DNA of 64,000 bases from Paragonimus skrjabini miyazakii (GCA_014338405.1 JTDE01000148.1:162462-226461); one strand, 5' to 3'; numbered from the stretch's first letter, positions 47,961 to 60,112 are shown. Numbers and translations: made by a program. The notes: a model not told the origin generated them from the sequence alone.

Positions 47961-49447
47961 CTTTTTGAAGGATTCTACATGGAATGAACAACTGAAGAGC
48001 TCGACTCACTCGATTGTGAAGAGTTTTCTTTGTCTAAAAGCGCATATCATGTTGTGCGGATGATCCTTGTAAATATTCGGCATCCCCAGACGCATTGTGG
48101 AGACACTCTAGTAGCACGGAAATTTGATACAGTTGCACCATGCGTACACCTGTTCTTTCAGAAAGAGACAAGGAAGGAAATGCTGAGGTGCATTAAGTGG
48201 CGTGAGTGTTGTGTGGAGCCAATTCATTTGGAAAGACCAATCAAGATTCGGTGTATCATCGCGACAGAAGACACCATGTGTTGAGGAAAGGCGGTAAAGA
48301 ATCTACAGTGCAGTGCACACGTGCTCATCACTGACCGCAGCCGTGATCTGATAACCAAGTATTGTTTGAGGTAAACCGTTCTACTTGTTCATGATAGACT
48401 GATCATAACAGTCCGACTAAACCTTAATGGAAACTTCGATAATCAAGTGTTCATTCTCATTCATATACACAATAAGTGGATTACAACTCAATCGGTACAA
48501 GCGTAGGGGTTAGAATGACCTCGTCCGAAATTGACAGGTCACTCTTTCATCAACCGAACAACCATCATGATAAACTCATCTCCACACCTTCAATGCATTT
48601 GTCCGTACGTGTTCCTTAATTCTCTTGTTGAACGTGTCATGTATTCAATAAGATCAATTGACTCTCCAACGTGTCGTATCCAGTACGTAACATACCTCGA
48701 CGTTGATAACCGTTTACTTCACACTTCAGAATATAACGTGAACTATAAAAATGTCTGTTCATTCGATGAATTTCCTACACAACGCCTGATAATAAGCGCC
48801 CTACATAGTCAACTATTCCAGCTTTGTCAGCGTCGGTACCACCAACACACTACTTTGTTCATCGCTTAAGATGGTTCATCGCCACAATATCATCATCACA
48901 ACTATCCTGTTTTTGTCACATATATCTGACGTATCAAGGGGAAGGACTATTCAGTGCTACGCAACATGCTGAACAACACATCCTATCTTGAAGTCGCCAT
49001 ACGAACGAACGGCATACGATCCTACGATGTATATTTTCCACTGTAACACTTGTACAATTTCATCCAGCAAACGAAATACAAGTCAAGAAATGTCGTCATA
49101 TCAATCCATCCGTCCATCCTACTCCTTGCAATCTTCCATTGTCTCCACTGATAACTCACAACAGTCAAAATGATTCAGACTGCGCTATCCGGATCTTGAT
49201 AAGTTCTAATATTTAGTTATACGGTCTCGAAATGTACGTATATTCGGTACACTATTATTTACCTATTATACAGATATCTTTATTGGTGTTATTCACATTT
49301 AGATTATAAACTACAATAGCACTAGCACAAGAAATACCACGTACTTAAACAAAAGTGTGAAGTGAACATGCTTTGCTTGAAAGATTGTGATAAATCAGTA
49401 TCATTTCTTAATATTGAGGTGACCAACTAGAACGCAGTGTACGAGGA
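47961..49447. other. No recognisable gene
   Basis: G-poor plus strand with a 112-codon frame (48,531-48,869, TTG start) and a 61-codon frame (48,988-49,173). Both are Ser/Thr/Ile-rich and without motif. Confidence 0.45.
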
Positions 49448-49935
49448 TTGTCAGTGATAGCCCGGAAAAGGTTATTTGTTTACTTGCCAATAAGAATGAG
49501 AGCAAGAATAGATATATCCACACATGTCGGAGAGGCTAAAAATGCAGAAATAACAGAGGCAAGAGCAGAGGACTTGGGGGCCCACTATGGTGCAGTGTGT
49601 TCTGTTGCGACACACCCGATTCGTCCATTTGCTGTTGAGATTTTGAAGGTCACCGCAGAGAAGCTTAAGAAGGAGAAAAAGGTCAAAGAGTAACTGAGGA
49701 ATGCCAGCTTCCAGAAGTCACCTGGTCCAGGCGGTTTGCATTCAGTAGTACTGAGGGAATTCACGGATGTAATTGCAGCCTCATTAACTTGAATGTTTAA
49801 GTTATCTTGGTAACAGGGTCGAATTCCGACGGGGTGGAAACGAGTACTCGTCTGCTCTATGTGTGTATGCATCAGCTGATCGGTTTGAGGATGGCGGATA
49901 CGGTGAAGTGGAAGAGATTTGAGGATAGGTGAGAT
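49448..49935 (+). pseudogene. CR1/jockey-type LINE fragment, region before the reverse transcriptase
   Basis: One frame reads RKRLFVYLPIRMRARI, NAEITEARAEDLGAHYGAVC, KVTAEKLKKEKKVKE, a TAA (49,691), then LRNASFQKSPGPGGLHSVVL, REFTDVIAASLT, a TGA (49,790), MFKLSW, a TAA (49,811) and QGRIPTGWKRVLV. The order KxFxxYVxxR...TxxxxAxxLxxxY...SPGPDGLHPxVLxELADVIAxPLTxLFxxSxxxGxxPxxWKxAxV is characteristic of CR1/jockey LINEs just N-terminal to reverse transcriptase motif 1. All parts remain in one frame, interrupted by three stops. It ends abruptly after WKR and so is truncated at the 3' side. Confidence 0.85.
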
Positions 49936-52430
49936 TTTCATTTTTTTCCAAAAAAAAACAGGTTTGTACGGGGGGAATTTCTATTGGTACGCAAAATTCT
50001 GAGAGAACATGTGAGTTCACAGCTGCACTCACAGTTCTCCCTCAAGAGTGATGCCATGAAGCGCGGGCATCAATTGCCTCTGAGGAAATAAACTGTATAT
50101 AAGATATTTGCAATCTATCGCTTTTCTCATAGAGTAGTTGAAATGCGATTTCGTGTTCTGCGGTAGACGAGGAATTTAGGCGGCACAATTAAACTAGACA
50201 CAGCTGGGGAATCTGTGACCTCAGGAACGGTGACAAGTTGATGTTGTCACGGAATACTGACGTGAGTGAAGTTGTAAGGAAACATATACACTTTGTTCTT
50301 AAACAACGGATATAGTGCGGAGTGGGTCCGATTCTAACGGAACTTAGTGAAAATGAGACCATTCCTAAAAACCATAATCAAACAAAGGTGTTAACTTCAG
50401 TGTTATTCACCGCCTTTGTGTTACTGTATTACTACGAATGTTACTCAATATTGAAAACAAAACCTTTCGACAGTTTCCTGAAAACCTATTCATCGGTAGT
50501 CACTAGTGAGCCGTCCAGTGTTTAACTGATAATTTCAATTGACAGTGATAGTTAACATGGTGGTAGCATTGTCTGATGAAAATTCCATCGTGTTATCTAA
50601 TTTTCACCCTATACAAGGGGGTCTCAGCCGTTTCAGAGACAAAATGAATTTGCCTATTGTAAAAAATAACCGTTATCCGACATGTTTCAGAAGGGTAAAC
50701 GGGTAAGTGATACAGATTCGATTTACCGTAACATCTGTGTTGTCGAACTGTTCTAATATCGTACTTACACAGCTAACTATGGTCGACACAATTTAAGCTT
50801 TTTCCAGCAACCCAAATATTTTTGGAAACATGTGTTTAACGGATATGCTTTTTTCTCTCTACCTTACCGTGATTAGATCACCAACTGTTGTCGTATGTGG
50901 ACAGATTAGGTACAGTATGTAACATTCTAAGCCTGCCAAACGAAGGAAGTCGCGATTATTGTTGGACTACTGGATAATTGCCACGACCTCGTGACCGAGG
51001 ACTGCAGGCTTCATAACATTCAAAGTTAGCTCGCAATGCTTGATATAGTTACTCAATCGTTTATCATGGGCTGATAAACATGACTGACAGCTGATTACAG
51101 TCCTTGTATTCATATACCACCGCAGTCGATCTCCAATCGACCTATACTAACTACACTCCTCCACAGGTGATCAGTTCTATTTAGTCTACCTAAACACCAC
51201 AACGCTAAGTACTGCATGGTAGAAGCTAATATCATTATAATGATGTATACATTGGTTTTGCGCTAACAGTTTTATTCTCGACGTTTCGATTATCAAACGT
51301 AGTTACTGTCTAGACAGTACAATTCACATGAATACTTTACGAGTATACTGGCTAAACGGTCAGTTTTTTCAGAGGCAGAGTGAGGCTGTGCAGCTTGTTA
51401 CCTATCGACCGACCTTGATCAAGGGACGTAGGAAAAATGCGAGCACCAGAGAGTAAGAACAGAAAGATGCAGTATGGAAAGCAAACAGATGAAGGAGTAG
51501 TAAGTTGAGGTAGTAAACTGATCACAAGTCTACTTTGGACGGCATGCAGACTAGCAAGGGTCCGTTCGTGGGCAATTCAAGTGAGCATTCACCTCAACTG
51601 ATGAAAACGTCATGGTATGTGCGTGGAATGCAGTGTATGAAATTCAGAAATGCTGTAAAGAAAATGAACCATCGCATCAACATGAAGAGTAAGCACAGTG
51701 ACAGACTTACTCAGATAAGTGACAGGCAGCATAAAGAGCGAGATATTGAAAGAAAATGGTTTCAACAGAGGGAGCAGACCAACTTCAGTTCAGCCATATA
51801 CCTGTCGGTCTCTGAGGTGTGTTCTTCGAATTCCGGCGCTCTACGGTGATAATACTGACAAGAATACGCACTGTAGACGATCTCGGTGACGACACACTGA
51901 ACTACAGCCAGCCAAAGCCAGGACAGATAGAACAGCTTGGAGTGATGTTCAGGCGGACTCCTGATGAGGGTGTGGCTATGAGTGGATCCAGGTCCTCACG
52001 GACAAAACCGCCAGTGATGCTCCTCAGTCACTAAGTAGGACATACGGCACTAACGTCAGTACGTGAAAAACTTACGAGGATCAAAGATGACTCAGTGCCC
52101 AACTCAAGTCGAATCGTAAAACAATTCAACACAATCATGTCGACGTAATAAGCCATATTACAACAAAAAAGGGTTTTAGTTGGATGGATGAAATTCAAGA
52201 GGTTTCTAACCTCAGTAGCAAGAAAAGTGACGAACCGCGATTGACGTGAAAACTACCGAGAACTGGCGCATTACTGAGAGTAACCGCACTATTCACCGGT
52301 TTTCATGCAAGAAATGGGAGGCGTAGATTATGTAGGCATAATATGGATTACCGCGGAGCAGACCGATTTAATGATTGGATAGTAGCGTTTGATAATACTT
52401 AGGACGCTGGAAAAATAAAGGATTTACGTG
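49936..52430. other. No recognisable gene; one tiny exon-like motif
   Basis: At 50,691-50,702 a 12-nt segment (AAGGGTAAACGG) sits between ATGTTTCAG and GTAAGTGAT. A 104-codon frame (51,535-51,849) is polar and Gln/Arg-rich without a motif. Confidence 0.4.
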
Positions 52431-52620
52431 ATGGGTAATCAGTTTTGTCTAGTGACTGACCGCAAACAGTTCGAATGCAGTAAAATTAGGAATAGTACAA
52501 GAGGAAAATTGACATATCGTGTATTTCATCTGCTATGGGATTATGTCGCAATGAAACATGTCTTGCAAAATGGAAGTGGGATGACGCCCTGGTTATCACG
52601 AACAGCGGGAAAAGAATTAT
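52431..52620 (+). pseudogene. Possible Ty3-type LTR retrotransposon RNase H trace
   Basis: Within a 118-codon open frame, GNQFCLVTDRKQFE is followed after about 12 residues by YRVFHLLWDYVAMKHV and PWLSRTAGK. In Ty3 elements the RNase H end reads roughly xFxxxTDHKxL...RWxLxLxxYxxxIxHVxGxxNxxADxLSR, so the spacing and several anchor residues fit. No reverse transcriptase is found upstream and no integrase downstream, and the match is weak enough to be chance. Confidence 0.3.
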
Positions 52621-55600
52621 TTCCCAAACCTGTCCTTGGACTGAACAGTTTGTTCTGGAACATGATCCGGAACATTGGGGAAGTCATAGGACAAAGGTTG
52701 AGCGCCCTGGATGACAAATGCCTACGATTCTTGGTCCACATTAGAAACGGTTTCAACTCAATCATGATGGGAGTTTTGTTTTGAAAAAGAGCGCTGAAGC
52801 GAAGCAGGTTCCAATTATTCCAAAAAGACTTGGTAAAATTTGGTGATAGCTTGTTGTGAGATGGCACACTGACTGTTTAAAAACGTAGGGTTTTATGAAG
52901 GAAACGGTCTATTGATCAGGGTCTGTAAGCTATATGCCACCTCACCGTTTGTCAAATGGACAATGTCAGCCGTTCAAAGTCCACGTTTCGAGGGCAAGGT
53001 GCCTCAAAGCTGCTACGAAAGACTGCTTGTCAATCGAATTTGAGCGATACCTTTTCGCACATGCACGTACGTACGAACAAGCTGACCAAAGGAAATAACC
53101 GGACGGTTAAAGAATGGTTAGTTATCAAGAAATGATAAGAGGAATGGGTATTCCGTGTAGTAATATTACCTCACAGTGCTTCCGCTTAGACAAGCACACT
53201 TAAAGTACTGTTTCAGGTCGTGTATGACAGTAGCCACTGATAACAGTGGAGTAGGTCATCGAAGTTTGTTCACTTACTTCAAATGATCTCATAAAGAGAA
53301 ACGAGCGATTTCAAACTTTTTCAGATCTGCTCGGTACGACAGAAGAAAGGCAGCAGATATCTCCAACGGCTTGTAGTTTTTAAGTAAGAGACACTAGAAC
53401 ACGGGAGGTTGAGGTCCAGGATGAATAAGAAGTACCAATGAATTACAAAAGACCACATATGATGACCAATGAACACGCAGTTGGTTACACTATGTGGGAC
53501 CTTAAGAAGGAACGGTGAATGCATGACAAGCACTTATGAAGGTTGTACTGCCTGCTGGCAAAGGTGACAGGAGAAAAACAAGGAAACTCAGTCACATGAA
53601 AACTGAAGAGAACTCGCCAACCATAGGGCAATGGAAGTGCCGGTCTTTTGGAAAGTGTGAAATGAAGCAGACCGCTCTTAACGTTGATAAGTTGTAGATG
53701 GTATGGAGCGTATAACGTGAGTTACTCCGTCATTTGGCGCCAGATAGAGGCAAACCTACCACTCGTCTGGTGGCATCTTAAGTACCTAATCGCATACTGA
53801 ACGAGCAGATAAGGGCCAAGTTTACCACTAAATGGTAGTGTCGTATTCATTAATAAACTATCCTTAGTGCCAACGACTTTCTGAACGGAATACTTTTTGA
53901 AAACACTTGCGGACAAAACAGTATTGTAGCGATATCACTGAATAGTAGTGAACACAACAATGATAGGTTCGAGATTAGTTTTGTAGTACCGAATCGGTTA
54001 AGAACACACGTGATGTGTCTGTAAAATTTTCACACTAACAAAGGATGCTAAAAAGTAAGATGATCGCATCCACCGTAACAATATTATCAGTTCAGTGTTT
54101 GGTGTTTTTGAAGACGTGAAGACACTGTTGTACTGCACATGTCTTGTATTTATCATGCTACAGTTATTTTAATTAGTTTTCGCTAATGACCATTTTCTGG
54201 TAAATAATCGATCGGTTACAGTAGCGGGTAAGGATACATTGACAGCTGACGTCATCATTGTCATTACTATGAACGAGACGACCTGCCATTTCATACACGT
54301 GCAAATATCGGGGATAAATTTCAGAAGACAAACATAACCGAGTGGGTTATTCGGAATAAAGTACCACAAATGTGTTCACATATACGGTCTTTCTCGACCA
54401 TAAATGGACACATCACCGGATAGAAAGTGGCATCGACACGCGTGTAACTGCGTGTAACTTCGTTGAAACATTTGAAAAGCAATAAACTTCAGTGTAAAAA
54501 AAAGACCTGTTCCTTGTTAGGACAATACATAAATCCGCATACCTCTTTCTAATGCTAACTAAACACCCCACTACATATCAGCAATCATAATACTGCTCGA
54601 CGAATTCACGACTTTCTCTGAGCACAATTTGCTGAGAAATCCTAAGTGTGGAGTCACCGATTAGGAGTGGAAGGGCAGTTACTGTGTTTCCTTTTCAAAT
54701 GATCTATCCATCTGAGCGTTACTCACAAAAAAGTGACTGGGCGTTTGAATATGATAATTCAGTCGATCCTGACGTGCGTTAAATGGCGAAGTGTCCAACA
54801 CGGTTGCCTCATGAAATTGTGCGCTGCGTGGAAGACATGCACTACTGAGGAAATCTAGTACCAGCGAGGCTCCGTGTGGATCAAGTTTGATGCACTTCTC
54901 TTCCGCCCAAAACGTTCTACCTGAGTATGCTAAGAGTGCCGAACAGACAGATTTCAATGATCAAAGAAAATTTTGCTAACTAGGGGAGTGAGAATGTGCT
55001 TCAGCGTACGTCTTAGTCATTTATGTTGACCCGATTTATTGATGGAGCCGCCATTCACCGTAATATCTCGCGTCGCGTATAGACAGTTTCTGTACCAATT
55101 TTCATCACGCTCTACAAATAGTCAGTATGGGTTAGTAACGGTGTAAAAGGTTTACCATTGTACTCAATTGTCCTGTTGATTACTGTCCGGAAACAAGAGT
55201 TCCAAACGTGACTGGTAAGGTGCAATGTTGTTTATCATCATAAATTTCAGACGATCGAATGCAAACACTGCGGACAATCGTTGCTACCGTGAGATTTCCT
55301 TTGCAGCGTATAATAAAACATTGTGTCCATGACGCGGCCCCAAGGAGAGTAAACTTGTGCCCCTAACCGTCTGTTGCTGTTTTGCGGGCCTTTGGATCTT
55401 TGATTAAGCGTCCCTTGATAACAGCGAAATGCGGATCAAACATATTTAATCGATCCGACACTATCAGTTAACTCAAGGTCAAAACTCGTCCAATGTGATT
55501 TATTTTCATATTAACACAAAGCAATAGATCAATGTGACATTTTCTCTTTCTCAAAGAAACAGTTATCTAAACAATAACTGATTGCTCTAGTGAACATAAC

Positions 55601-55648
55601 TTCGCTAAACCCAGCTTTTGTTTACATCTTCACGAAATTCAAAGTGAT
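52621..55648. other. No recognisable gene
   Basis: Short frames only. A 92-codon minus frame (54,679-54,957) is protein-like in composition but unrecognised. Confidence 0.45.
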
Positions 55649-56040
55649 GGTGGGACCTGCAGCCAGAATGTTCACAACTTCGTCAATTTCTGATTAATTC
55701 AGGATATGTTTACAATAACCGCAGCGACATTGTCAGCGTGAAGTCAACCAGAAACTCATTCGATTTGCCCCATTTGTCTTGCACTGCACTTGTGTCTTTG
55801 CTTCGTTCAGGCGCTCACATTCCATCCGTTCCTGAGTCTAACGGTATACTCAAGTCAGCTGTCATAGATAAGCGTGAATTATCTGACCTAAAACTGTCTA
55901 AAATACGTTCTCAAAATGCAGCCTGTTATATTGATTTGAATGAACGTTTCAGTGGCTGTTTTCTAAGTCAGACAAACAAAAACGAATTGTTTAACTCACA
56001 TTCACCTGTTCGCATGACGGTGTCTCATAGACGACATTCA
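55649..56040 (+). CDS. Candidate exon of an unrecognised gene, interrupted by a LINE
   Basis: The frame is open from just after a TGA at 55,645 to the LINE boundary at 56,041 (about 130 codons), then runs on into antisense LINE sequence and stops at 56,073. It includes CSQLRQFLINSGYVYNN, SFDLPHLSCTALVSLLRSG, IPSVPESNGILKSAVID and KIRSQNAACYIDLNERFSG. Composition is balanced and Ser/Leu-rich with no low complexity, unlike most chance frames here. A possible acceptor (GGGACCTGCAG, ending 55,662) is weak. I do not recognise the protein. It may be a real exon, an old gene fragment or chance. Confidence 0.3.
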
Positions 56041-56670
56041 CAGGCACGGTTGGCGGCATCCGATTCGGATTAACATGTTACAATGACCGAAGCCGAAGGA
56101 CGCCTGCGCATACCCATCACCACAAGCGGCTTGCGCTGCACCATTTGCGGTTCCACTCATATGCTACATGTCCAGTGTGAACCCGGAGGAATAAGACCAG
56201 TAGGTGTGCGAGTGAGGTATTTGTGTCCAGCCGGCTAATGATGGTTAGCCAATTCGTAGACTAGCACGAAAGCGAAACATCTATCACTCAGGAAATAAAC
56301 AGAAAGACTCCAATGGTAAGCCTTACAATGAGAAGAAAAATAGTAAAAGTATAATGCAAAAAGTACTTCATTATAGGAGTAGATGTTAATGCACTCTAGA
56401 GAGGATATGCAGTAAAGTCAAAATGCAAGGTTGGATTGGAAGAAAACAGGAAGAACACTCATCATCAACAATGCTAAGCAAAAGAGAAGGCAAAAGGTCA
56501 CAGACATCCAGGTTTCTGAGAATAGGGGTGAGTAAGTTTCCAACGACGGTGGTTGTTGGTCGATGGGAACAACAAAGAAAATGAATGTGACTGATATAAC
56601 CTATTTGACTTTAAAGTACTTGTAGTCTCTTGACCAACAATGTACTGTGAGTATGCTAATGATCTACTGA

Positions 56671-57243
56671 TCATAAACGGTCGTACACATTGTAATGCCA
56701 TATAGTCATGTCACCACGACCTATGGCACTGAGGGTACCCTTGCGTACCGTGCGCTTAGGTTCTCGGCCGCGCAGTAATTTTTCACTGAACTTGCGGACG
56801 CCCATCCGGATCATATTCCTCCAGACTGTCCGGTTCAACACCAGTACTTCCCAACCTCTAAAATAAATGTCACAACGTGAAAGATTCACTTGGATAGCAT
56901 TCTGGTATCTCCGCTTTTGACCACCAGGTGTACGCTTACCTGATCTCAGTTGTCCGTACAGCAATCGCTTTTGAATACGATCACCGCCCAATCCTCGGAC
57001 ATGACCTGTTCAACGAAACTAATTCAGCATCAACATGGCTCCCACCCCGTTCTTGTCCGCTCGCCGAAGTACCTGAGTGTTCGGAACCATGTCCGGCCAC
57101 CGAATACCCAAGATGCGTCTTAGACATTGCAAATGAAAGTGGCTCAAATAGCGCACGTTCCGCTGATACAATGTCCACGTTTCACTACCGTACAGCAGTA
57201 TAGACAGCACCATTGAGCGGTAAACAAAAAGCTTAGTGCCCAT
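56671..57243 (-). pseudogene. LINE family 2 C-terminal reverse transcriptase region
   Basis: The frame MGTKLFVYRSMVLSILLYGS continues ETWTLYQRNVRYLSHFHLQC, LRRILGIRWPDMVPNTQVL and RRADKNGVGAM. After stops come DRIQKRLLYGQLRSGKRTPG and GGQKRRYQNAI, then SRCDIYFRGWEV, RTVWRNMIRMGVRKFSEK and MTIWHYNVYDR. These are the STKLxVYRxxVLxxLLYGSETWT and GGQxKRYKD blocks of the RTE C-terminus, ending in the decayed zinc-finger-like tail. The first Met lies exactly at the deletion junction. Confidence 0.85.
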
Positions 57244-58255
57244 GGAATCAAACGCCTTGATGAAGTCTACGAAGAGGGAATACAGGGGCTAGTTCCGTTC
57301 CCGGCACTTCTCCCACAACTGTCTAGCAGCAAACACGCTCGGGGTTCACATTGTTCCTCCGGAATATTGGCCTCCAAGACATCCGTATTCAACAGGTTCA
57401 GGAGGAATCTTGAATGCTTCTTGCATACGAAGCTCAGCAACACTCCCAATAGCTGTCGGGACATCGCTTGCTTTAAACAAAGGTATGGTAATGGCGTCCT
57501 TGAAGTTTATTGGTTTTCATCCCTGTGCTCAACTATTGTGAACCAGCTAGAGCAAAGTGCGTTCCATTGCCGGTCTACCATTCATCAGAATTTCTCCTAG
57601 CAATCCAGCCGTTGCGCAGTTGTCCAATTGCTCTTTGCAGGTCCAAAAAATCCGGAGTGAAAGCAAATGAGGATTCAATGGCCTGTTATTACAAGCTGTC
57701 CGCGATCACCCAATCAATGGTAGCAGGGCGGGTCAGTAGGCTACCAAAGTGTTTCTGCCTGATTTTCATGATGTTCTCTGGCTGAACGCTTGTACAGTAG
57801 GTGTCCATTTCAACCACTGGTAGTTACTGGTGGACTAGATGGATGGACCAAAATTCCTCTTAAGCGAATCATAAAATTGCTTATGTTGTCGGCGATCAGC
57901 GTAGCCCTGTGTCCGCTCACCTTGCTTCCTCCACCAGTCGTCCTTGATTCCGCAAACACCTCCGGCCAGTTACCGGCGAGTACTCCGGAATGTCGTTCTC
58001 TTGTCTTATGTGTCTGAGTCCATTGTCGAAGAGGCAAACGTTGCAGATAGCCGCGTTGTTGTCGTCAAACTACTCTCGAAGTTTCTGGCGTTCGACGCTG
58101 ATCGTCTTGATGGCTGCTGCCGTGATTTGTTCCTTGAGGTGCTGCAATATATCCTCAGGGGTTGTGGATACAGGAGCGTCTTGCAGACGAGCGGCAACAG
58201 CACATATAATGGCAGTTTTTGTCTCGCAGTTGTCCAATCGTTTGACATCCAACTT
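57244..58255 (-). pseudogene. LINE family 2 linker and N-terminal reverse transcriptase remnant
   Basis: Recognisable blocks are TPEDILQHLKEQITAAA, SVERQKLRE and, near the end, NIPEEQCEPRACLL, a remnant of the xxxLPExQCGFRxxRG block before reverse transcriptase motif A. It is followed in the next frame by FIKAFDSM at about 57,243, which is motif A (DFxKAFDSV). The region between is riddled with stops. After AFDSM the sequence switches straight to the C-terminal domain. Confidence 0.7.
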
Positions 58256-59078
58256 CTAGCGTTGTCCGAAAGATCTACAATAAAAAAGTTTGCATACATG
58301 AATAAACAGTTTGGTCCTGACCAGGTTATAATCAGTGCTACATTCAGTGCGGCGTATCACTCGCGTGATACACACTTCACGAATGTCACGGTGCCGCACA
58401 ATCACACAATCAAACAAATGATGGTGACCACTTCGTGAGTGAGTCCACGTCATTCGTCGCTGGCATCCAGCTGAAATCGGGTGCGTGTGATAGCCATCTT
58501 GTGAGTAGCACACAGTGGAGCAGACGATCACTGTTCTCGTTGACTGAACCAATGTCGTGGGGTCTGGAGACACCCCAACTAGACTGTTGAGTCAAGTCCA
58601 GCTCGAGCGTTTAAGTCATCCAGAACAAACACTCGGTCACTCACCAGTGGCGACCAGATTATGGAGGACAGGCGATCATAGAACTGGTCCTTTGTATCAT
58701 CAGTGTAACACATAGCTGGATTATAAGCACTGACAAATGTGGTAAACTTACCTCGATCGAGTCGAAGGCGCATATACACGACTAGAAGGCTGATTCAGCA
58801 TGGTTAATCCTTCATCAAAGATTGATGCGGTCAGCAATTACGAAACAGATACGACACTCCCGAGGACCGCCCGCCGGCTAATCCATCCAGTAGAAAGTGT
58901 ACCTGCTTTACGGAGCCTACCTTGGTCTGTAAGCATTGTCTCGCTCACGACTTCCACATCGATACCGTTACGATTCAGTTTCAAAGCGATCAGTCAGATT
59001 CGCCGTGCTGGCCCTCATATAGTACTGTATCGCTCCAGTAGCGCGCACATATTGTACGTTCTAACAGAGAGCGTCATG
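58256..59078 (-). pseudogene. LINE family 2 endonuclease domain
   Basis: Starting at an ATG at 59,078 the frames read MTLSVRTYNMCALLERY, NRNGIDVEVVSETMLTDQGR, then RLDRGKFTTFVSAYNPAM, DDTKDQFYDRLSSI, DRVFVLDDLNARAGLD, and after frameshifts MTWTHSRSGHHHLFDCVIVR, RDIREVCITRVIRRTE and CSTDYNLVRTKLF. These correspond to the endonuclease motifs WNVRTL, SETRL (catalytic Glu retained), YAP, GDFNAR (here DDLNAR) and SDHxL (here STDYNL). Loss of the Gly before DFN and of the catalytic His, plus stops, make it inactive. The domain would nick target DNA to prime reverse transcription. Confidence 0.88.
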
Positions 59079-59340
59079 CATCCCCGGACGTGTCTCAGAT
59101 TGAACTACGTATTATTTAGACTTGCATGGGCATTTTCCGCTCTAGGATTCATGATGGCGGGGAGGGTTTGGCGGCAGCATATATTGATGTCCATTCACTT
59201 TGCCGGTAAAGACAGCTATGGCGACCCAGTTTATCCTACTTAGCGGCGGATGTGGTAGGTTATTTGGTTTATGTTGTGCAATCGTGGTTTACCCGCTCTT
59301 TGGATATTGCCAGGACGCCTAGGCCTCGACAGGAGGGTAA
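59079..59340 (-). other. Probable 5' UTR of LINE family 2
   Basis: It lies directly upstream of the endonuclease frame and is GC-richer than the neighbourhood, like the element itself. No motif or second copy sets its limit. Confidence 0.35.
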
Positions 59341-59662
59341 TTAAAACCCTCAACCAAAGCCTTTGGCCCAAAAGCCTGCACTACAAGGCAGCGAGTGACA
59401 CAGATACACGTGCACAAAGGCAACACCATCGACCACCAGCAACAACCAGATTGTAACAGCTATGAGCATGCTCGAGAGCCACACATCTATAAAGTCAACA
59501 CACTCACACATAACCAATATTATTGCAGAGTCAAACAAGTCACACACAAAGCCAGGCCAAGCAAAATCATACATCAAACCGAATCAAAACACAATACACT
59601 GACACTATTCACAAAGAGCGTAACTGCCTTTTGTCTGCCTGTTCCCCTTTTGCCAATCTGAC
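59341..59662. other. C/A-rich stretch, unassigned
   Basis: The plus strand is rich in C and A (CACACA and CAACACC motifs), giving His/Thr/Gln-rich frames. It could be a decayed LINE tail or a leader to the exon candidate at 59,663. Confidence 0.3.
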
Positions 59663-59838
59663 ATGATCGAACCTGCAAGGACCGAAGTCCTAGTCTTCAC
59701 AGCCCGCCGAATCAAAACAGTACACATACCTGAGCACCACACCAAGATAGCAAAAGAGGTCAGGCCATATACAGCGGCTCACTGTGATCGTTCCTTCGGT
59801 CAAACCTCGTCTGAATTGCTTACGATCAGACCCACTAG
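59663..59838 (+). CDS. Candidate first coding exon (ATG to strong donor)
   Basis: An ATG (G at position -3) opens a 58-codon frame ending in CCCACTAG|GTAAGT, a perfect AG|GTAAGT donor. It reads MIEPARTEVLVFTARRI, then TVHIPEHHTKIAKEVRPYT and AAHCDRSFGQTSSELLTIRP. The segment around HCDRSF resembles half of a zinc finger, as found at the end of some flatworm LINEs, so a LINE tail is an alternative. No conserved domain can be claimed. Confidence 0.3.
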
Positions 59839-59962
59839 GTAAGTTGGTCAGTCGGAGCATTTTTTGCTCAGAAATACTGCACAGATCACAATTCCACCAC
59901 CGATCTGTCCTCTAAGCGGTACAACTTAAACATGTTTTCAGGTTCTCACATTCCAACCTTAC

Positions 59963-60034
59963 CGTTTGATCACAATCGACCGACAGGTAACCGTCTTCAT
60001 CATCCTTGAGGAGGTTCACCGCACGGTAGGTGCA
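59963..60034 (-). CDS. Candidate 72-nt internal exon, minus strand
   Basis: Twenty-four codons in phase 0 (CTYRAVNLLKDDEDGYLSVD then CDQT) lie between AATGTCTGCACAG and GTAAGGTTGG. The surrounding 66-codon frame stays open, so this may be chance. The acceptor lacks a good pyrimidine tract. Family not recognised. Confidence 0.2.
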
Positions 60035-60112
60035 CTGTGCAGACATTCCCGTGGATTCCATTACCATATATGCAAAAATGCCAGAATTGACTGATTCAAA
60101 CGGGAAATTCAA

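Larger units (their letters stand above)
56041..59078 (-). mobile_element. RTE-type LINE family 2, endonuclease to 3' end, internally deleted
   Basis: This is the most complete retroelement in the window. Read on the minus strand it holds, in order, an apurinic-type endonuclease, a linker, the first part of the reverse transcriptase, a junction that skips the catalytic palm, the C-terminal third and a 3' UTR whose end matches that of the copy at 44,781. Many frameshifts and stops are present. The 5' UTR probably continues to about 59,340, but no second copy defines its edge. Confidence 0.88.

Noticed and set aside
57944..58438. 164-codon plus-strand frame
   Set aside because: It is the antisense shadow of the LINE endonuclease and linker on the minus strand.
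58800..59243. 147-codon plus-strand frame
   Set aside because: Antisense to the minus-strand LINE endonuclease, which carries the recognisable motifs.
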